A stretch of 41,438 bases of DNA from Mycobacterium sp. E3251 (lineage in GTDB: Bacteria; Actinomycetota; Actinomycetes; Mycobacteriales; Mycobacteriaceae): NCBI RefSeq assembly GCF_001666835.1, contig NZ_LZJF01000193.1, positions 1 to 41,438 on the forward strand, written 5' to 3'. Below the pieces are notes generated by a model that saw only the letters and a program-made list of their open reading frames with translations, did not search any database and had not been told where the DNA came from. The translations under genes and the position numbers were made by a program. Of the stretch, positions 15,687 through 23,260 are shown in pieces (within the stretch, counting starts at the first letter, position 1; each line of letters starts with the position of its first letter).

Positions 15687-16766
15687 TCAGGCTTCGGTCG
15701 CGGGCGGCGCGGTTCGTTCGTTCTCGAAAGCGTCCAGGGCCTCGTCGGCCAGCGCACGGCCGACGGCGATCACCTCGGCCGCCCGGTGGAACTCCAGTCC
15801 CCGGCAGACCGACCGCGGGACCTCGATCAACAGGTCGGGCGGGTAGACCGCCAGCGTATGGCGCGCCAGCGCGGCCTGGGCGATGTCGATCGTCCGGTTC
15901 ATCACCTCGAAGCTGCCCAGCTTCGGAACCTCGGGCGCGGCGTCGGCCAGCTCGCCGGCCGCGTCATCCCCGGCGGCGGGCTCCTCGACGTCCGCACCGT
16001 CCGACCAGCCGTCCGCTTCCGCGGGGGACGCGCCGAATCTGCCCAGGACGGCGCGCGCGGTCGGCCGATCGAGCAGCGACCGCGCCGCGGAGGTGTCGAG
16101 CAGCGCGGAGGTGCTGCGCACCATGCGGTTCAGCCACTCGGCGGTCACGCCGGCCTCGGCCTCCCGGTTGGCGATCGCCTCGCTGCCGGACAGGCTCACC
16201 GCGATGGTCACGTCGGCGTTGATCGCCGACAGGGGAGCCATCGGCAGCGGGTCCAGGATGCCGCCGTCGGCCAGCAGCCGCCCGTCGACTTCGTGCGGCG
16301 CGATCACGCCCGGTATGGCGATGGAGGCACGGATCGCCGCGTCGACCGGACCGCGCTGGAACCACACCGACTTACCGGTCAACAGGTCGGTCGCCACCGC
16401 GGTGAAGGGGATGGACAGCCGCTCGATATCCATGGGGCCGAGGATGTCGCGCACCGCGTCCAGGATTTTCTCGGCCCGCATCACCCCGGCCGCGCTGATC
16501 GAGAAGTCCAGCAGGCGCAGAATGGTGCGCTGCGTCAGGGACTTCGCCCAGTCGGCGAACTCGTCGAGGCGCCCGGCCGCCTCCAAACCGCCGACCAGCG
16601 CGCCCATCGACGAGCCCGCGATCCCCACGATCTCGTAGTCACGCGCGCGCAGCGCGTCGATCACCCCGATGTGGGCGTAGCCGCGGGCCCCGCCGCTGCC
16701 CAGCGCCAGCGCGACGCGCGTCGGTGACGATCGGCGCGCGCCGACTCCGCCAGGTCCGTCCGGCAT
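15687..16766 (-). CDS. Patatin-like phospholipase, RssA/NTE type (Rv1063c-like)
   Basis: 359 residues. The oxyanion loop is ALGSGGARGYAHIGV (about 21-35), the nucleophile is in GSSMG (Ser53) and the dyad is in LLADGGILDPLP. This is the bacterial RssA/neuropathy-target-esterase branch, distinct from the adjacent patatin. A charged Asp/Glu/Ala-rich insertion (about 250-275) precedes a C-terminal helical region (FEVMNRTIDIAQAALARHTL). The ATG at 16766 gives the length I recall for H37Rv Rv1063c; the open frame reaches 16835 but the extra residues are not conserved-looking. Confidence 0.87.
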   Translation of the reverse strand: MPDGPGGVGARRSSPTRVALALGSGGARGYAHIGVIDALRARDYEIVGIAGSSMGALVGGLEAAGRLDEFADWAKSLTQRTILRLLDFSISAAGVMRAEKILDAVRDILGPMDIERLSIPFTAVATDLLTGKSVWFQRGPVDAAIRASIAIPGVIAPHEVDGRLLADGGILDPLPMAPLSAINADVTIAVSLSGSEAIANREAEAGVTAEWLNRMVRSTSALLDTSAARSLLDRPTARAVLGRFGASPAEADGWSDGADVEEPAAGDDAAGELADAAPEVPKLGSFEVMNRTIDIAQAALARHTLAVYPPDLLIEVPRSVCRGLEFHRAAEVIAVGRALADEALDAFENERTAPPATEA

Positions 16767-16856
16767 CTCTTCATTTTGCGCGGCGGAGCGGTGTTGCAGC
16801 GGCCGGGTTGGCACTTTCTGTACCCGTGAATTCAATCGCGCAGGAGTTCGAAAGGG

Positions 16857-17300
16857 CTAGCCGCATTCGTCGCCGGCGGCGGCGCGCGCGGCGGTGATCA
16901 CTGCCGCCTGCCGGGCCGGTGTCAGATCCGCCCAGCGGGCGTTCCAGCTGCCCGCGGTGCCCGACGGGGCGGCCTGGATCATCGCCAGATAGGGCTCGAA
17001 CAGCGACTGACCGGTCTTGGGCTGGGCATCCATCCACAGTTTTGCGGCGTGACAGGCCTGGTAATACTCTTCCTCGGTCGAATTCGCGGGCACGTCGACC
17101 CTGGTCGTCACGCCCGCCGGCGACAGACCGACGGCGCCCGGCGGCGCCGCGCCGGGGCGGACCGGTAGCTCCGCAGGCCGCTGAGATGAGGACGCGGGCT
17201 TAGCACTGGGGGCGTCAGGCGAGCATCCCGTGGCCGCCAAGAAGCCCGCCGCCACCAGGAGCATGCCCCACAGCCGGGGCCGTTGACCACACCAGCGCAT
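16857..17300 (-). CDS. lpqV: Lipoprotein LpqV
   Basis: 147 residues. The signal peptide MRWCGQRPRLWGMLLVAAGFLAATGC ends in the lipobox AATGC (lipidated Cys26), followed by a Pro/Ser/Ala-rich linker. The C-terminal domain (about 75-147) has TEEEYYQACHAAKLWMD and ends GDECG, with two cysteines that may pair across the cell wall side. ATG at 17300 has GAGAGG upstream. Divergent from the cysteine dioxygenase gene; same order as lpqV in H37Rv. Function unknown. Confidence 0.85.
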   Translation of the reverse strand: MRWCGQRPRLWGMLLVAAGFLAATGCSPDAPSAKPASSSQRPAELPVRPGAAPPGAVGLSPAGVTTRVDVPANSTEEEYYQACHAAKLWMDAQPKTGQSLFEPYLAMIQAAPSGTAGSWNARWADLTPARQAAVITAARAAAGDECG

Positions 17301-17412
17301 CCTCTCAATCTATGCAACACTGGCGGCCGTGATGGAGCGCTTCGGATTTTGCGAGTGTTGTCGGCCGTAACACGCCGCCGCCTGTCCGATCCTTCTTTGT
17401 GGAGCTCCAACC

Positions 17413-18009
17413 ATGTCTTTGCCTCTTGCCGCTCCGGCTGCGTTGCGCCCGCGCACCATTTCGTCCCCATCGTCGGGACCGACCCGCCTGCGGGTTCCCG
17501 ACCTCCTGCACGCCACCGACCAGGCCGCCGATGACGTGCTGAGCGGACGCTGCGACCACCTGCTGCCGCCGGGCGGAATACCCGAGTCGCGCCGCTGGTT
17601 CACCCGCATCCACGGCGACGAGGAGCTGGACGTCTGGCTGATCAGCTGGGTTCCCGGTCACCACACCGAACTGCACGACCACGGTGGGTCCCTCGGCGCG
17701 CTGACGGTCCTGTCCGGGTCGCTCAACGAATTCCGCTGGGACGGCCGGGCCCTGCGGCGTCGCCGGCTCGACGCGGGCGATCAGGCCGGGTTTCCGTTGG
17801 GCTGGGTGCATGACGTGGTGTGGGCGCCGCGGCCCGTGACGGTGCCCGTCTCGGGGCTGTCGGGCGCCGCCCGAGAGCCGGTGACGCCTTCACTCAGCGT
17901 GCACGCCTACTCGCCGCCGCTGACCGCGATGTCCTACTACGAGGTCACCGGCCGAAATCGGTTGCGCCGCCAGCGCACCGAATTGACCGACCAACCGGAG
18001 GGACCGTGA
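17413..18009 (+). CDS. Cysteine dioxygenase family protein
   Basis: 198 residues. A cupin fold with the metal-binding set of cysteine dioxygenases: ELHDHGGS (His88, His90), WVHDV (His133) and the catalytic tyrosine in VHAYSPPL (Tyr166). The enzyme would oxidise cysteine to cysteinesulfinate with Fe(II) and O2. ATG at 17413 has GGAG 7 nt upstream. The next gene encodes a rhodanese and its ATG overlaps this stop by one base (TGATG), a pairing seen in other bacteria and consistent with disposal of cysteine sulfur. Corresponds to H37Rv Rv1065. Confidence 0.87.
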   Translation: MSLPLAAPAALRPRTISSPSSGPTRLRVPDLLHATDQAADDVLSGRCDHLLPPGGIPESRRWFTRIHGDEELDVWLISWVPGHHTELHDHGGSLGALTVLSGSLNEFRWDGRALRRRRLDAGDQAGFPLGWVHDVVWAPRPVTVPVSGLSGAAREPVTPSLSVHAYSPPLTAMSYYEVTGRNRLRRQRTELTDQPEGP

Positions 18010-18458
18010 TGAGCCGCATCGATGTTGTGTTGAGATCCGCCCGGCGCCGCTACCGTCGCCTTCCCGCCGTCGAGGTGCCCGATGCGCTGCGGCGCGGGGC
18101 GGTGCTCGTCGACATCCGGCCGCAGGCGCAGCGCTTCCGCGAGGGTGAGATCCCGGGCGCGCTGGTGATCGAACGCAACGTGTTGGAGTGGCGCTGCGAT
18201 CCGACCAGCGAGGCCAAGCTGCCCGAGGCCGTCGGCGACGACGTCGAATGGGTGATCGTGTGCTCGGAAGGTTACACCTCGAGCCTTGCGGCCGCCGCGC
18301 TGCTGGACATCGGCCTGCACCGCGCCACCGACGTCATCGGCGGCTATCACGCGCTCGCGGGTGCCGGTGTGCTGGAACAACTTTCCGGTACCGGCTCGCT
18401 CGATGCCTCCCCGGGAGTGCTCGCCAACTCCGGCGACCTCGGTCGCCGCTGGCTCTAG
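18009..18458 (+). CDS. Rhodanese-like sulfurtransferase
   Basis: 149 residues with a single rhodanese domain. VLVDIRPQAQRFREGEIPGAL (33-51) is the entry motif, and VIVCSEGYTSS carries the candidate catalytic Cys85 with the loop EGYTSS; GGYHALAGAG closes the domain. Single-domain rhodaneses accept sulfane sulfur on cysteine. The ATG shares a base with the stop of the cysteine dioxygenase gene, so the two are translationally coupled. The stop (TAG, 18456-18458) directly abuts the stop of the convergent gene; in H37Rv two PE_PGRS genes lie at this junction. Confidence 0.88.
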   Translation: MSRIDVVLRSARRRYRRLPAVEVPDALRRGAVLVDIRPQAQRFREGEIPGALVIERNVLEWRCDPTSEAKLPEAVGDDVEWVIVCSEGYTSSLAAAALLDIGLHRATDVIGGYHALAGAGVLEQLSGTGSLDASPGVLANSGDLGRRWL

Positions 18459-20219
18459 CTACCCGGTTGAGGTGGCGTCCGAATGAAGCAGTGGCCGTAG
18501 CTTGTCGGTTTTTTCGGGCGTCCACCCCGGCGGTGACAGCACGGCCGCCCAGCCGTCGGCCGCGTCGGCGACGTAGTGGTGGCCGTGGCCCTCGGGCACG
18601 TCGACCGCCACGGCCATGTCGGCCGTGACTTGCAGGAACGTCACCACCGGAATCCAGCGTGTCTCGGGCAGCACGTCGTAGCCTCGCCGCTCCCGCAGCC
18701 AATCCGGTTGGCTGAACAGCAGATCGGGGGACCACCAGGCGATCGGATCCGAGGCGTGCTGCAGATAGACCACACGGGGGTGGTCCCACGCGGATTTCGG
18801 CCGCGCCAAATTCGTTGGGCGAGCGACGAACCGGACGTTCTTGCCGTCGTTGTAAATGGGCAGCCACTCCGGGGAACCGGCGTCGCGCGTCGAGGTCAGG
18901 TCGGTCCAGATGGTGTTTTGAAATGTCGGTCCACTGAACAAGGCGCCGTCGGTGCGGGCGAGCACGTTGTTCAGGCTCATGAACGGCGCCTCGCCGCCGA
19001 ACGATCCCAGACTCTCGCCGAACACAACGAGTTTGGGTCGTTGCGCTTCGGGCATCTGGCGGATCAGCCGGTCGACGGCCTCGAACAGCGCCTGGCCGGC
19101 GCGGCGGGCGTTCTCCTTGTCCACCAGGAAGGACAGCCAGCTCGGTAGGAACGAGTACTGCATGCTGACGATCGCGGTGTTGCCGTTGTACATGTACTCG
19201 AGCGCGTCGGCTTCCGCCTCGTTGATCCAGCCGGTGCCGGTGGTGGTCGCGACGGCGACGACGGCGCGTTGCAGCCCGCCGGTGCGTTGCAGCTCACGCG
19301 CCGCGAGCTCGGCGGTCGCCGTGATGTCGTCGGCGGAGTTCAGCCCGGCATAGGCCCGTATCGGTTCGGTCGCCGGAGCGCCATTGAAGGCGGCCAGCTG
19401 GTCAACTCTCGGCCCGGCTTCCACAAAGATCCGGCCTTGGTGCCCAAGGGATTCCCACGAGACAAGTGAATCGGGACCGCCGGACCGCAGCGGGGTCTTC
19501 GGTGGCGCGGTGTCGGGATTCATCTCGTTGTTCGCCGAGGCGAACGTGTTGTTCATGGTGCGCATGGCGGACTTGAGCACGACACCGTTGAGCACGGTGA
19601 TGGTGAGCACCACGAGCAGCGCCACCACGATGGTCGCCGACAACCGAAATGGCGCGATGCGGTCGACCTGGCCGACCAGGAACCTGACCAGCCACCGGAT
19701 GAACTGGCCGATTTCGACGAGGGTGAACAGCACCACCAGCGACAGGCCCGCGGCCACCGGGTAGTCGTACCACTTCAGGTGCCGTACACCCATGAGGTCG
19801 CGCACGTTGTCCTGCCACACGTGAAACCAGACGGCCATCAACACCATGCCGAGCGCACCGATAGGGATCAGCACCTTCCACGCCCAGCGCGGCGCGGGCG
19901 GACTGGACTGCTTCGCCCACAGGTACCGGTACAGCCAAACGGCGAAGACCCCCAGCCCGTATCCGATGGCGCCGGAGATGCCGCTGACCAGCCCCTGGAA
20001 CAACGCGCCGCGCGGCAGCAGGGACGGCGTCATGGAGAACCAGATGAAGATGAGGCCAACCGTGGTGCCGGTGAAGGTGTAATGCCGCACCCACCAAGGC
20101 TTTTCGGGTGACTGCGGCTCGCGAGTCTGCGGGTGGGCATCCGGACGCGCGGCTTCCTCCGTGACGGCCGTGGGGTTGCCGCCGGCTTCGGTGTTCGTCG
20201 CTGTGCCGGGCTCGCTCAT
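18459..20219 (-). CDS. Membrane-anchored alpha/beta hydrolase (Rv1069c-like)
   Basis: 586 residues. The N-terminal half has about five hydrophobic segments (including FTGTTVGLIFIWFSM, GALGMVLMAVWFHVW, YPVAAGLSLVVLFTLVEI and LSATIVVALLVVLTITVLNGVV). The C-terminal half (about 230-586) is a predicted alpha/beta hydrolase with nucleophile elbow FGESLGSFGG. This is the two-part arrangement of the DUF2319-type family in actinobacteria; the substrate is unknown. ATG at 20219 is 7 nt after the echA8 stop, so it is the last gene of an echA9-echA8-hydrolase operon. Confidence 0.85.
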   Translation of the reverse strand: MSEPGTATNTEAGGNPTAVTEEAARPDAHPQTREPQSPEKPWWVRHYTFTGTTVGLIFIWFSMTPSLLPRGALFQGLVSGISGAIGYGLGVFAVWLYRYLWAKQSSPPAPRWAWKVLIPIGALGMVLMAVWFHVWQDNVRDLMGVRHLKWYDYPVAAGLSLVVLFTLVEIGQFIRWLVRFLVGQVDRIAPFRLSATIVVALLVVLTITVLNGVVLKSAMRTMNNTFASANNEMNPDTAPPKTPLRSGGPDSLVSWESLGHQGRIFVEAGPRVDQLAAFNGAPATEPIRAYAGLNSADDITATAELAARELQRTGGLQRAVVAVATTTGTGWINEAEADALEYMYNGNTAIVSMQYSFLPSWLSFLVDKENARRAGQALFEAVDRLIRQMPEAQRPKLVVFGESLGSFGGEAPFMSLNNVLARTDGALFSGPTFQNTIWTDLTSTRDAGSPEWLPIYNDGKNVRFVARPTNLARPKSAWDHPRVVYLQHASDPIAWWSPDLLFSQPDWLRERRGYDVLPETRWIPVVTFLQVTADMAVAVDVPEGHGHHYVADAADGWAAVLSPPGWTPEKTDKLRPLLHSDATSTG

Positions 20220-20226
20220 CGCATGC

Positions 20227-21009
20227 CTATCGGTGGGTGAAGTTGGGAGGGCGCTTCTCGATGAACGCCGTCATGCCCTCGGACTGGTCCTCCGTCGCGA
20301 AAGTCGAGTGGAAAAGGCGGCGTTCGTAGAGAAGCCCTTCGGACAGCGTGGATTCGAACGCGCGGTTGACGGCCTCCTTGGCCATCCGGGCCGCCGAGCG
20401 TGACATTTGGGAGATGGTGGTGGCGACGGCCTTGGCCTCGGCCAGCAGATCATCGGCGGGCACCACGCGCGAAACCAGGCCGCTGCGTTCGGCTTCGGCG
20501 GCGTCGATGGTGCGCCCGGTCAGGATGAGGTCCATGGCCTTGGCTTTGCCGATGGCACGGGTGAGGCGCTGGGAGCCGCCCATGCCGGGCAGCACGCCGA
20601 GCTTGATCTCCGGCTGTCCGAACTTCGCTGTGTCGGCGGCAATCAGCACGTCGCACATCATCGCCAGCTCGCAGCCGCCGCCGAGCGCGTGCCCGGCCAC
20701 CGCGGCGATGGTCGGGGTGCGCACGGCCGCCAGTTTGGCCCAGGGGGCGAAGAAGTCGGCGTCGAATGCCTGGGCGTACGTCAGGCCGGCCATCTCCTTG
20801 ATGTCGGCACCGGCCGCGAACGCCTTCGCCGAACCCGTGATGATGATCGCCCCGATGCCAGGGTCGTTGTCGAACTCCGTTGCCGCCTTGGTCACTTCGT
20901 TCATCACCTGGGTGTTGAGCGCGTTGAGCGCTTTCGGCCGGTTCAGGGTGATGGTGCCGACGCGCTCGTCGCGCTCGACCAGGATGGTTTCGTAAGCAGC
21001 GTCTGTCAT
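20227..21009 (-). CDS. echA8: Enoyl-CoA hydratase EchA8
   Basis: 260 residues, a full-length crotonase. The oxyanion region HALGGGCEL contains catalytic Glu114, and FGQPEIKLGVLPGMGG contains Glu134, the pair 20 residues apart that hydrates enoyl-CoA. GADIKEM and the C-terminal HSTFATEDQSEGMTAF are typical. It carries out the second step of beta-oxidation. ATG at 21009 starts MTDAAYETILVERDERV; the longer frame from 21108 has no support. 14 nt after echA9; matches H37Rv Rv1070c. Confidence 0.95.
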   Translation of the reverse strand: MTDAAYETILVERDERVGTITLNRPKALNALNTQVMNEVTKAATEFDNDPGIGAIIITGSAKAFAAGADIKEMAGLTYAQAFDADFFAPWAKLAAVRTPTIAAVAGHALGGGCELAMMCDVLIAADTAKFGQPEIKLGVLPGMGGSQRLTRAIGKAKAMDLILTGRTIDAAEAERSGLVSRVVPADDLLAEAKAVATTISQMSRSAARMAKEAVNRAFESTLSEGLLYERRLFHSTFATEDQSEGMTAFIEKRPPNFTHR

Positions 21010-21023
21010 CGCGAATCCTCTTC

Positions 21024-22061
21024 CTAGAAACTCAAGTCGTCGTCGACCGGGGCGAAATACGCCTCGACGTCGGCCCCGGTCACCGCGGCCAGCGTCGCCG
21101 GCGACCACTTCGGGTTTCTGTCTTTGTCGATCAGCTGTGCTCGGATGCCCTCGACCAGGTCGTGTGAGCGCAGCGATGCCGACGACACCCGATAATCCTG
21201 AATGAGAACGTCTTTCACACTCTCGAGTTTGGCGGCGCGCCGGACGGCTTCCAGGGTCACCGTCAACGAGATCGGCGAGCGGGTGCCGATCAGGTCGGCG
21301 GCGTCTTGGGCCGGGGCGGCGGCATGCCGGCGCAAACTGGCAACGATGTCTTCAACCGTGTCGCCGGCGTAGCAGTCGTCGATCCAATCCCGTTGTGCGG
21401 CAAGCTCGCTCGCTGGGGGCTCGACGGCGTGCGCGGCAAGCGCGCTCTGAACGCCATCGGCGACGATCGTCCGGGTGAACGCCTCGAGATCGTCGTGCGG
21501 CACATAGTGGTCGGCGAATCCCATGGCGATGGCGTCGGCTCCGGAAAACGGAGCTCCGGTCAGGGCGGCGTGCAGACCCAGCCCACCGGGCGCCCGGGAC
21601 AGCAGGAACATCCCGCCGACGTCGGGAACGAAGCCGATGCCGACCTCGGGCATCGCGATCTTGGAGGTGTCGGTCACCACTCGGATGTTCGCGTGCGCGC
21701 TGACGCCGACGCCGCCGCCCATCACGATGCCGTCCATCAGCGCCACGTATGGCTTGACGAAATCGGCGATCTGGGCATTGAGCAGGTACTCGTCGCGCCA
21801 GAACCGCCGCGCATCCACCCCATCCTTACGCGCACTGTGATAGATGGAGACCACGTCGCCGCCGGCGCACAAGCCGCGCTCGCCGGCGCCGGCGAGCACC
21901 ACCGTGGATACCGCGTCGTCGTCCGCCCAGCGGGTGAGTATGGCGCTCAGCGCGTCCACCATCTGCTGATTCAGTGAGTTGATCGCCTTGGGGCGGTTGA
22001 GCGTGATCAGACCGACGTTGCCGTCGACGCGGGCTAGAACCTCATCGGATTCGTCGGTCAC
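21024..22061 (-). CDS. echA9: 3-hydroxyisobutyryl-CoA hydrolase / enoyl-CoA hydratase EchA9
   Basis: 345 residues, longer than typical crotonases and like 3-hydroxyisobutyryl-CoA hydrolases (valine breakdown). DGIVMGGGVGVS is the oxyanion loop, and AMPEVGIGFVPDVGG carries the Glu and Asp of the hydrolase subgroup. The C-terminal extension (VKDVLIQDYRVSSASL..HDLVEGIRAQLIDKDRNPKW) is diagnostic. GTG at 22061 is chosen because GGGAGG lies 8 nt upstream and gives the H37Rv Rv1071c length; the frame stays open to 22883 but that part is antisense to the BI-1 gene. First gene of the operon with echA8. Confidence 0.92.
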   Translation of the reverse strand: MTDESDEVLARVDGNVGLITLNRPKAINSLNQQMVDALSAILTRWADDDAVSTVVLAGAGERGLCAGGDVVSIYHSARKDGVDARRFWRDEYLLNAQIADFVKPYVALMDGIVMGGGVGVSAHANIRVVTDTSKIAMPEVGIGFVPDVGGMFLLSRAPGGLGLHAALTGAPFSGADAIAMGFADHYVPHDDLEAFTRTIVADGVQSALAAHAVEPPASELAAQRDWIDDCYAGDTVEDIVASLRRHAAAPAQDAADLIGTRSPISLTVTLEAVRRAAKLESVKDVLIQDYRVSSASLRSHDLVEGIRAQLIDKDRNPKWSPATLAAVTGADVEAYFAPVDDDLSF

Positions 22062-22271
22062 GCACTGGCCTCCCATCACCGGTCCACCCTCGAACGAAAA
22101 ATCTAGATCGTGACGAGCGGCGCCATACCCCCGGGTAAGGGTTATCTTTAACGCGACGACAGCAAAGGCTGCGGGCACCGGAAAATGCCCAGGTCGGCCG
22201 GGAACTCGGACGGGACGCTGATCGTTGAGATTGTGTTCGCACAGCTCGAAGCCAATAGAGAGGATCCGACG

Positions 22272-23123
22272 GTGCGGGAGACAAGCAACCCGGTATTTCG
22301 TTCGTTGCCCAAGCAGCGGGGGGGATACGCGCAATTCGGCACGGGCGCGGCCCCGATGCAGGGCTATGGAGCCGACCCCTACGCGGCGCCCTACCAAGCT
22401 CCCTACCAGGAGACCAGGGCTTCGCGTCCGCTGACCATCGACGACGTCGTCACCAAGACCGGCATCACGCTGGCCGTGTTGGCGGTGTCCGCCGTGGTGT
22501 CCTACTTCCTGGTCGCGTCCAACCTCGCGCTGGCGATGCCGCTGACCCTGGTCGGCGCGCTCGGCGGCCTGGGGTTGGTGCTGGTCGCGACCTTCGGCCG
22601 CAAGCAGGACAGCCCGGCCATCGTGCTCAGCTACGCCGTCCTCGAGGGGCTCTTCCTGGGCGCTATCTCGTTCGTCTTCGCCAACTTCGCGGTCTCGCAC
22701 GCGAACGCGGGCGTGCTGATCGGGGAGGCCGTGATGGGCACCTTCGGTGTCTTCTTCGGCATGCTGGTGGTTTACAAGACCGGCGCAATCCGGGTCACCC
22801 CCAAGTTCACCCGGATGCTCGTCGCCGCGATGTTCGGCGTGCTGGCCCTGATGCTCGGCAACTTCGTGCTGGCCATGTTCCACGTCGGCGGAGGCACCGG
22901 CCTGGGCCTGCGCAGCGGTGGTCCGCTGGCGATCATCTTCTCGCTGGTTTGCATCGGCATCGCGGCGTTCAGCTTCCTGATCGACTTCGACGCGGCCGAC
23001 CAGATGGTGCGCGCAGGGGCGCCGGAGAAGGCGGCCTGGGGTATCGCCCTCGGCCTGACCGTGACCCTGGTCTGGCTCTACATCGAGATCCTGCGGCTGC
23101 TCAGTTATCTGCAGAACGACTAG
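22272..23123 (+). CDS. Bax inhibitor-1/YccA family membrane protein (Rv1072-like)
   Basis: 283 residues. A polar, Gln/Tyr/Pro-rich N-terminus of about 60 residues leads into seven hydrophobic segments (TLAVLAVSAVVSYFL through GLTVTLVWLYIEILRLLSYLQ). The final helix pattern EILRLL and the Asp in FLIDFDAADQM are typical of the BI-1/UPF0005 family, proposed calcium-leak or stress-protective membrane proteins. GTG at 22272 has GAGAGGA about 8 nt upstream; ATG at 22185 would overlap the regulatory region. Divergent from the echA9 operon and followed by a clear terminator. Confidence 0.88.
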   Translation: MRETSNPVFRSLPKQRGGYAQFGTGAAPMQGYGADPYAAPYQAPYQETRASRPLTIDDVVTKTGITLAVLAVSAVVSYFLVASNLALAMPLTLVGALGGLGLVLVATFGRKQDSPAIVLSYAVLEGLFLGAISFVFANFAVSHANAGVLIGEAVMGTFGVFFGMLVVYKTGAIRVTPKFTRMLVAAMFGVLALMLGNFVLAMFHVGGGTGLGLRSGGPLAIIFSLVCIGIAAFSFLIDFDAADQMVRAGAPEKAAWGIALGLTVTLVWLYIEILRLLSYLQND

Positions 23124-23133
23124 TTCTCTTCAA

Positions 23134-23173
23134 CGAAAAGACCGGCACGCCGATTGGCGCGCCGGTCTTTTCG
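23134..23173. terminator. Intrinsic terminator between the BI-1 gene and fadA3
   Basis: CGAAAAGACCGGC (23134-23146) pairs over 13 bp with GCCGGTCTTTTCG (23161-23173). A second 4-bp stem CGCC/GGCG inside caps it. The A-run and T-run on opposite sides make it able to work for both convergent genes. Confidence 0.8.
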
Positions 23174-23179
23174 TGTTGG

Positions 23180-23242
23180 CGTCGAGTGTGCACTGAGGGC
23201 GGGCCTGTCCGGCGTGTCGCGACCATGGCCGCACACTCGACG
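23180..23242. repeat. Long-armed inverted repeat at a convergent junction
   Basis: CGTCGAGTGTGC (23180-23191) and GCACACTCGACG (23231-23242) are perfect 12-bp inverted arms around a 39-nt GC-rich centre. It directly follows the BI-1 terminator and lies 19 bp from the fadA3 stop. From memory, intergenic elements with this GTCGAGTGTGC arm are dispersed in mycobacterial genomes, but only one copy is in this window. Confidence 0.6.
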
Positions 23243-23260
23243 GCGAGCTCCGGGGATCGG

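Noticed and set aside
22076..22883. EchA9 extension to 619 codons
   Set aside because: GTG 22061 has an ideal GGGAGG and gives the family length; the extension is antisense to the BI-1 gene.
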